Shown piece after piece: positions 58,990 to 64,000 of a stretch of 64,000 bases of DNA. This DNA comes from Paenibacillus sp. YYML68 (GTDB lineage: Bacteria > Bacillota > Bacilli > Paenibacillales > NBRC-103111), in contig NZ_BQYI01000001.1 in NCBI RefSeq assembly GCF_027923405.1, positions 490,501 to 554,500 of the forward strand, written 5' to 3'. Below the pieces are notes generated by a model. The model was not told the origin of the DNA and ran no database searches. It saw nothing but the letters and a program-made list of their open reading frames with translations. Made by a program: the position numbers and the translations under genes. Positions within the stretch are counted from its first letter, which is position 1. The number at the start of each line of letters is the position of its first letter.

Positions 58990-60588
58990 TCAGCTCTCGC
59001 CCGTATCGGTATCCGAGGCAAGCAAGGTACGGTTACGGCCGTATTGCTTCGCCCGGTACATTGCTTGATCTGCCTGCTGGAACAAGTCCGACGACGATTG
59101 CGCATGGCGTGGGAATTCGGCGATCCCCATCGAGATCGTGATCGGCTGCCCGGTCGGACTGACCGCAGCCTGTACCTTGCGTCGCAGCCGCTCGGCTATC
59201 TTGTAGGCTTGCTCGGCAGTTGCTTGCGGCAGCAGAAGGACGAACTCCTCGCCTCCATATCGGCCGCACAGCTGACTTGGCTGAAGCAAGTCGGTCAGCA
59301 AGCGGGCGAGGTGCTTCAATACCTCATCGCCCATCTGGTGTCCGTACGTGTCGTTAACCGATTTGAACCGGTCGATATCAAGCACGATGAGACAGAATGG
59401 ACGCTTCTCACTCGTCCAGAGGTCCAGCTGCTCATTAATCGTTCTTCGATTCATGAGGCTCGTTAATTCATCGGTAGAGGCCGCCTCGAGCAGCTCATCC
59501 TTGCTCTTCTGCACCGCCTCTATAGCGAACACGACGGCAGTAGTCAGCAGCGTCGCTTCCCGGTTCCAATGCGGCTTCATCTCCGGTATCGCAACAGGCT
59601 GACCGGTAGACAGCTGGTTCATCAGATCTGCCAAGCTGACGAATGGTCGCGCGAGCTTGCGGGCGATGATGACAGCGGCAATAAGCAGCATCCCGAACGG
59701 CACAAGCATGTACAGAGTGAGCTTGTAGATGTGATCATTCAGCTGCTCATATACCGAGTCAATTGGCGTCTGCTGGACAGCGCCCCAGCCATTGATCGGA
59801 ATAGGAGCATAAGCGGCCAACTGGGTCAGCTTGCCGTCCTCGTAGACCAGCTCCTTGCCGCTCTGTCCGCTCATGAGCTTCGCAAGCACAGGATGGTTGC
59901 CTAGCACGCTACCGATCTGCTGCTGCTCGGGGTGAAAGAGCAGCATACCCTTGGGGCCGACGACATAGAAGTAGGTGCCGGTCTCGTCGATGAAGTGATG
60001 GTCCAGCAGCTCATTCAAGACGTTGCCCTCTTCCAGGTAGATTGTACCACCAATAACGCCCCTGTATGCCCCTTGCTTATCGAATATAGGATGGCTAATC
60101 AGCACGATCAGCCGTCCGGCCGGTCCGATATAGGGTGGAGAGATGTACGGACGTTTCGTATCGATCGCTTCCTTCGAATAGCTGTCTTTAACGTAGACAC
60201 CCTGCAGTCCGATGGAGTGAGGTGCAATCGAACGAATTTTACCTGTCTCGTCCGCCCATGCGATCGAATTGAAATAATGATTCGTGCTTCGTACAAGCTC
60301 AAGGTGCTCCTCGATATCTCGATCCGATTGATCGGGACGGGTCACGACGAAATGGGCGGTCTGCTTCAGGCTGCCCTGCATGGTGACGAACAGCGATTGG
60401 ATCGTGCTGCTGATCTTCTGAACGTTCGAGTAATTCAGCGACAAGGTGGTATCGATTAAGGCGGTCTTGTGTGAGCGGTAGGAGGCGACGAGTTGGATGC
60501 AGATCGTTAACAGTACGGAGGCCGCGACGAGTCCTGCCAATATCATCTGCAGATTCATCTTATGCTTCAGCGTAGAGGTGAGCTTCAT
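58990..60588 (-). CDS. Diguanylate cyclase with extracellular dCACHE-type sensor
   Basis: About 532 residues. A first membrane helix (about 15-35), a large extracellular domain of dCACHE type (PYISPPYIGPAGRLIVLISH, YFYVVGPKGMLLFHPE), a second helix (about 275-300) and a cytoplasmic GGDEF domain with DIDRFKSVNDTYGH and the active site RYGGEEFVLLL (near 446). The inhibitory I-site RxxD upstream of GGEEF is absent. Makes cyclic di-GMP in response to an outside ligand. The ATG at 60588 is preferred over a TTG at 60600. Confidence 0.92.
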   Translation of the reverse strand: MKLTSTLKHKMNLQMILAGLVAASVLLTICIQLVASYRSHKTALIDTTLSLNYSNVQKISSTIQSLFVTMQGSLKQTAHFVVTRPDQSDRDIEEHLELVRSTNHYFNSIAWADETGKIRSIAPHSIGLQGVYVKDSYSKEAIDTKRPYISPPYIGPAGRLIVLISHPIFDKQGAYRGVIGGTIYLEEGNVLNELLDHHFIDETGTYFYVVGPKGMLLFHPEQQQIGSVLGNHPVLAKLMSGQSGKELVYEDGKLTQLAAYAPIPINGWGAVQQTPIDSVYEQLNDHIYKLTLYMLVPFGMLLIAAVIIARKLARPFVSLADLMNQLSTGQPVAIPEMKPHWNREATLLTTAVVFAIEAVQKSKDELLEAASTDELTSLMNRRTINEQLDLWTSEKRPFCLIVLDIDRFKSVNDTYGHQMGDEVLKHLARLLTDLLQPSQLCGRYGGEEFVLLLPQATAEQAYKIAERLRRKVQAAVSPTGQPITISMGIAEFPRHAQSSSDLFQQADQAMYRAKQYGRNRTLLASDTDTGES

Positions 60589-60804
60589 GAGATGACACAA
60601 CCTTCATGGTTCATTCTTGTTGTCCCGTACAATCGGGCTGACGAACGCGGTCACGGCTTGTCCGGCATAGGTCCGTGAACGCATGACCTTCCTGTGCGAT
60701 GAGGGCCGCAATGGCAGGTGTGTTGTGTAAGGTGCTTATGTTGTCTCTATTGTACTATGTCGAAGGAGCGAGTGACAATGAGAACAATGGGTATTGAGTC
60801 GGAT

Positions 60805-60847
60805 AAAAAAAGTACAGCCTCATCCGGACTTCGGCTGCAGGCTGTAC
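60805..60847 (-). terminator. Terminator of the CHASE3 hybrid kinase gene
   Basis: GTACAGCCT pairs with AGGCTGTAC; on the minus strand seven T follow. Confidence 0.88.
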
Positions 60848-60876
60848 GGTTGTATCTGAAGGCTAATATGGCATCG

Positions 60877-63813
60877 CTACTCATTCGGTTCGGGCTTCGG
60901 CTTCAGCGCAACCTCAATCTGATCGCTCTGCGGCTTGATCGCATCAACGGCAATCCCTTGCTGTTCAAGCTCGCGCTCCAGCAGTGCGCTGTCCTGCGGC
61001 GGGAAGATGACGGTAGGCTGCACGTGTGGCTGCTTCAGCAGCCGATCGACGACCTGGAGGAGCTTCTCCATCGAGAACGGCTTGCATAGAAACTTCTGCG
61101 AATCGGTCTCCTGATAGCTGGAAGGAGGTTCCAGCGCGGTCGAGACGACAACCGGAGTGTCGCCGAACGGCGAAGCATAGAGGCGGCTGATGAACTCCCA
61201 TCCGTTCAAGACACCCTCCAGCTGAATGTCGACAATGCACAGCTTCGGCGATGTGTGGTCGGCCCGCTCCAGCGCCTGCAGCCCCTCCTCGGCCGATCGT
61301 ACCCGGACGACGGGATGCGGCAGCTGGGATAACGTTTCCTGAATGAGCTGGGCGAGGTTATCGTCATCCTCCAGCAGTAGGATGCAATCCGCCGCATTGG
61401 CCGCTTCATAGATCTGAAGAGTCACGATGAACGTCGTGCCCTCGCCCATGACCGATTCGAACTCGACCGTACCATGATGCGCCTCGACAATTTCGCGAAC
61501 GATGGCAAGACCAAGACCCGTCCCGCCGATCTGTCTCCGGTCGGAATTATCAACGCGATAAAACTTCGAGAACAGCTTGCCCCGCGCCTCCTCTGGAATG
61601 CCGAGTCCGTAGTCCTGCACACGAATCTGCACGTGGTCGCCGCTCTGCAGCAGCGAGACATCGATGGAGTTCGCTTGTGGTGAATATTTCATCGCATTGC
61701 TGATCAAGTTATGCAGCACCTGCATCAGGCGGTCAGCATCCCCTTGAATCCAGACCTCAGACGGCGGAATGTGCAGTCGAAGCTCGTGCTGCTGTCCAAC
61801 CTTCCATTGCTCCGACACGTTATGAAGAAGACTCGTCAGCTCTACGGGTGTGTACTGGTACTGCTGCTTGCCCGACTCCATCCGCTGCAGATCGAGAAAA
61901 TCATTAATGAGCGTAGACAGCCGGGTCGCTTCCCGATAGACCGTCTGTAAATACTTCTGTCGCTTCTCGGGCGTCTGCTCGCGGTGGAGCATAATCTCGA
62001 TAAAACCAAGCACACTCGCCAGCGGCGTTCGCAGCTCGTGAGAGACGATGCTGATGAACTCATTCTTCAGCTCGTCGATCCGCTCCTCCTCGGTACGATC
62101 CCGAACGACGAATAGATAGCCGTTGCTCGCGTTCTTCGAATCTTCAGCTCCGACCTTGGCGGCGTACAGCTCAATGTGGCGCTTGCTCGTTTGTCCCTTC
62201 GGCACGAAGGACAGCCGCTCGGTCGAGCGGTTCATCGAGCTGCTGAGCAGCACCTTCATAGATGAGAGGGGAGATCCTTGACTGTCATCAAGGATCGACT
62301 CGAACCAGGAGCGGATGCTCTCCCCTGGCTTGAAGCTGTTTCCTGTTATTTCATCCATGCGGGCGTTCGTGAACAGAATGGAGCCTTGTCCGTCACACAT
62401 GAGCATGCCTTCATTGGTGGATTCGAGAATGCCCTCGATCATATCGCGCTGCTCCTCGATAAGGCGCTTCTCCTGTTGAAGCTGGGCGTTCAGCTCGCCC
62501 AGCTCCATCGCCTGCCGGCGTCGCTCCTCGTTGGTCTGCTGGACCATGAAGGCGAGGCTGAACTGGCGCAGCAGTCCTTCCGCATAACGGATGCGAGATT
62601 GGATGGAGGACGCTTGATAGGAGGTCATGAGCAGGAAGCCGATGCTTTCCTCCTGGTCGTTCAGCAGTGGATAATAATAGTCCGTCGCGCGATGAATACC
62701 TTGATGAACGCCGGATTCATGTCCGCTGACATGGCGACTGACCTCTAGCGGCTTCTTCTCCACCAGCACACGTCGTGCAGCGCCATACAGCTCACTCATC
62801 CGTAGCGAAGGCAGCTGGTTTGGATAGCCGATGGCGTATAGCGTCTCGAGCAGGTGCTCGTCAGGGGCTTCCGCTGATGAGGCTACAGCCGCCGACTGCT
62901 TCCAGGCTGCGGAGCTGTTCACGTTCACGACCAGCATCGCCGCATCCAGCTTCAAGGCGTCGAGCAGTGCCGGCATCGAGCCCTTCAAGAAGGTGTCGAG
63001 CTGGGCGGCACCGCTCAGCTTCGTCTGGAAGGCGCTGATCGATTCGAGCTCGCTCTCCCGCTCCGACAGCTTCTCGAGCGTCGTCTCCTGCTCCTCCTGC
63101 TGGGTAATAATTTCTTCGTTCTGCGCCTCAAGACTTTCCGCCATATATCGGTACGTCTCCTCACTGCGGCGCAGCTGCTCCTCGGCCTTCCTGGCGCGGT
63201 TGAAGATGAATAATGACAGCATGCTGGTTAGCACTGCCGCAATGCCCCCGATCGCAATGATGAGACGGGCGGTCTTCTCAGCGCTCTCGGCCGCAGCCTG
63301 CGCATTGCGGGCTACCTGCTCAATCTCGACCTCCATCCAATCATGCACAAGGCGGAAGCGGTCCATATGCCTCTTCCCGTTCGAGACGTACTGGAGTGCC
63401 TCCGGCGTTCGTCCTTGCTCCACACGCTCGATCTGTCTGTCGTAATGCTCAAGCAGCAGCTGAATGATTGGCTTGACCTCGATGTTCATATAGTTATCCA
63501 GCCACTCGTAGCGTTGCTGGAAGGCGGCGATCTGCGTCAGATCTTTCTGGAGCTGCTCTCTGCCCTTAATGTGCGGCTCCAGGAAGAGCTTCTCGCCGGA
63601 CAGCTCGTAGCCGCGTAGTCCTGTTTCCATGTTGATGAGGTCAATCAGCAGATTGTCGACCAGCGTATTAAGCGGCATAATCTCCTTGACGATAGTATTC
63701 ATCTTCGCTTCGGTGTTCACCGAGGCTACGTAGCTGGACACGCTTACGGTTATGAGCAATACGATCATCGTAATGAGTAGAATCAGCGAAATTCTGGATC
63801 GGGAGAGGTTCAT
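60877..63813 (-). CDS. Hybrid sensor histidine kinase (CHASE3-GAF-PAS-HisKA-HATPase-REC)
   Basis: A 978-residue protein. Membrane helices at about 8-28 and 188-208 frame a CHASE3 extracellular domain (DLINMETGLRGYELSGEKLF). Cytoplasmic parts: coiled coil, GAF-like region (about 260-440), PAS (about 470-570), HisKA box ISIVSHELRTPLASVLG (His near 592), catalytic domain with NLISNAMKYSPQ, DYGLGI and GTGLGLAIVRE, and a C-terminal receiver (LLLEDDDNLAQLI, phospho-Asp in LCIVDIQLEG near 861). Such kinases act in phosphorelays; its target is unknown. It is on the same strand as the diguanylate cyclase but a terminator separates them. Confidence 0.93.
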   Translation of the reverse strand: MNLSRSRISLILLITMIVLLITVSVSSYVASVNTEAKMNTIVKEIMPLNTLVDNLLIDLINMETGLRGYELSGEKLFLEPHIKGREQLQKDLTQIAAFQQRYEWLDNYMNIEVKPIIQLLLEHYDRQIERVEQGRTPEALQYVSNGKRHMDRFRLVHDWMEVEIEQVARNAQAAAESAEKTARLIIAIGGIAAVLTSMLSLFIFNRARKAEEQLRRSEETYRYMAESLEAQNEEIITQQEEQETTLEKLSERESELESISAFQTKLSGAAQLDTFLKGSMPALLDALKLDAAMLVVNVNSSAAWKQSAAVASSAEAPDEHLLETLYAIGYPNQLPSLRMSELYGAARRVLVEKKPLEVSRHVSGHESGVHQGIHRATDYYYPLLNDQEESIGFLLMTSYQASSIQSRIRYAEGLLRQFSLAFMVQQTNEERRRQAMELGELNAQLQQEKRLIEEQRDMIEGILESTNEGMLMCDGQGSILFTNARMDEITGNSFKPGESIRSWFESILDDSQGSPLSSMKVLLSSSMNRSTERLSFVPKGQTSKRHIELYAAKVGAEDSKNASNGYLFVVRDRTEEERIDELKNEFISIVSHELRTPLASVLGFIEIMLHREQTPEKRQKYLQTVYREATRLSTLINDFLDLQRMESGKQQYQYTPVELTSLLHNVSEQWKVGQQHELRLHIPPSEVWIQGDADRLMQVLHNLISNAMKYSPQANSIDVSLLQSGDHVQIRVQDYGLGIPEEARGKLFSKFYRVDNSDRRQIGGTGLGLAIVREIVEAHHGTVEFESVMGEGTTFIVTLQIYEAANAADCILLLEDDDNLAQLIQETLSQLPHPVVRVRSAEEGLQALERADHTSPKLCIVDIQLEGVLNGWEFISRLYASPFGDTPVVVSTALEPPSSYQETDSQKFLCKPFSMEKLLQVVDRLLKQPHVQPTVIFPPQDSALLERELEQQGIAVDAIKPQSDQIEVALKPKPEPNE

Positions 63814-64000
63814 AGGAGGCCCACCTTACAGCTGTAATGAGTAGCATGCATGCATAATTCGACAGTGCGGGGGTGAAGTCCTTTTTTCGATTAGGGTGAA
63901 AGCGGCTGGAAGAACAGGCACGAAGTCAACGAGGAGGCTTCAGTTCTATTGCAAGGAGACAATAACTGTCATACAATGAATGTAGGGTGTCAGGTAATAT

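Noticed and set aside
63814-64000. Possible gene at the right end of the window
   Set aside because: No frame of useful length or RBS is visible; it is probably the promoter region of the hybrid kinase gene.

Overview
The window looks like chromosomal DNA of a G+C-rich, endospore-forming member of the Bacillales, most likely Paenibacillus or a close relative. The evidence is the mix of genes: a Spo0M-like protein, a YjcZ-type sporulation micro-protein, a PerR/KatA oxidative-stress locus, a czcD-czcO pair, a class II GalT in a galK-galE-galT cluster, many two-component proteins, strong AGGAGG-type ribosome binding sites, and IS4, IS1182 and IS91 family elements. No rRNA, tRNA or CRISPR array was found.

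Layout. 1-9.1 kb: a partial membrane protein with an internal duplication, a lipoprotein, a CAP-domain secreted protein, a MarR-MMPL exporter operon, and a PerR-like regulator overlapping a winged-helix regulator. 9.2-14.2 kb: two small minus-strand genes, a micro-membrane ORF, katA followed by a second PerR-like gene, a nitroreductase divergent from a MerR regulator, and an intergenic patch of four repeat units. 14.2-25.4 kb: nirBD, a TVP38 membrane protein, rsgA, a YjcZ-like peptide, DinB, glnS, DUF2252 and EcsC proteins.

25.6-32.6 kb is a clearly A+T-rich island of foreign character. It begins inside a DUF72 gene that is cut off after about 42 codons. It carries a small exported protein, three membrane proteins and an ABC ATPase in one tight operon, then broken IS4 and IS1182 transposases, a frameshifted SUKH-type gene, and an orphan exported beta-rich protein. 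This cassette is the best candidate in the window for an uncharacterised system (peptide export, antimicrobial or self-protection).

32.6-38.6 kb: a zinc-type efflux operon (czcD-czcO) behind a perfect 28-bp operator, an IS91 element with an overlapping zinc-ribbon gene, a toxin-antitoxin pair and an Sfp-type transferase. 38.8-54.7 kb: a kinase-like protein, Spo0M, a response regulator-PAS-kinase hybrid, a methyltransferase, an EamA transporter, a DNA glycosylase, two 51-residue micro-proteins, a class A penicillin-binding protein, RluF, and a divergent response regulator/7TM kinase pair. 54.7-64 kb: an AraC regulator divergent from galK-galE-galT (Leloir pathway), then a diguanylate cyclase and a large CHASE3 hybrid kinase on the minus strand.

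Start codons were moved inward from the longest open frame wherever a good ribosome binding site pointed to an internal start. Function calls rest on reading motifs by eye; no database search was run.
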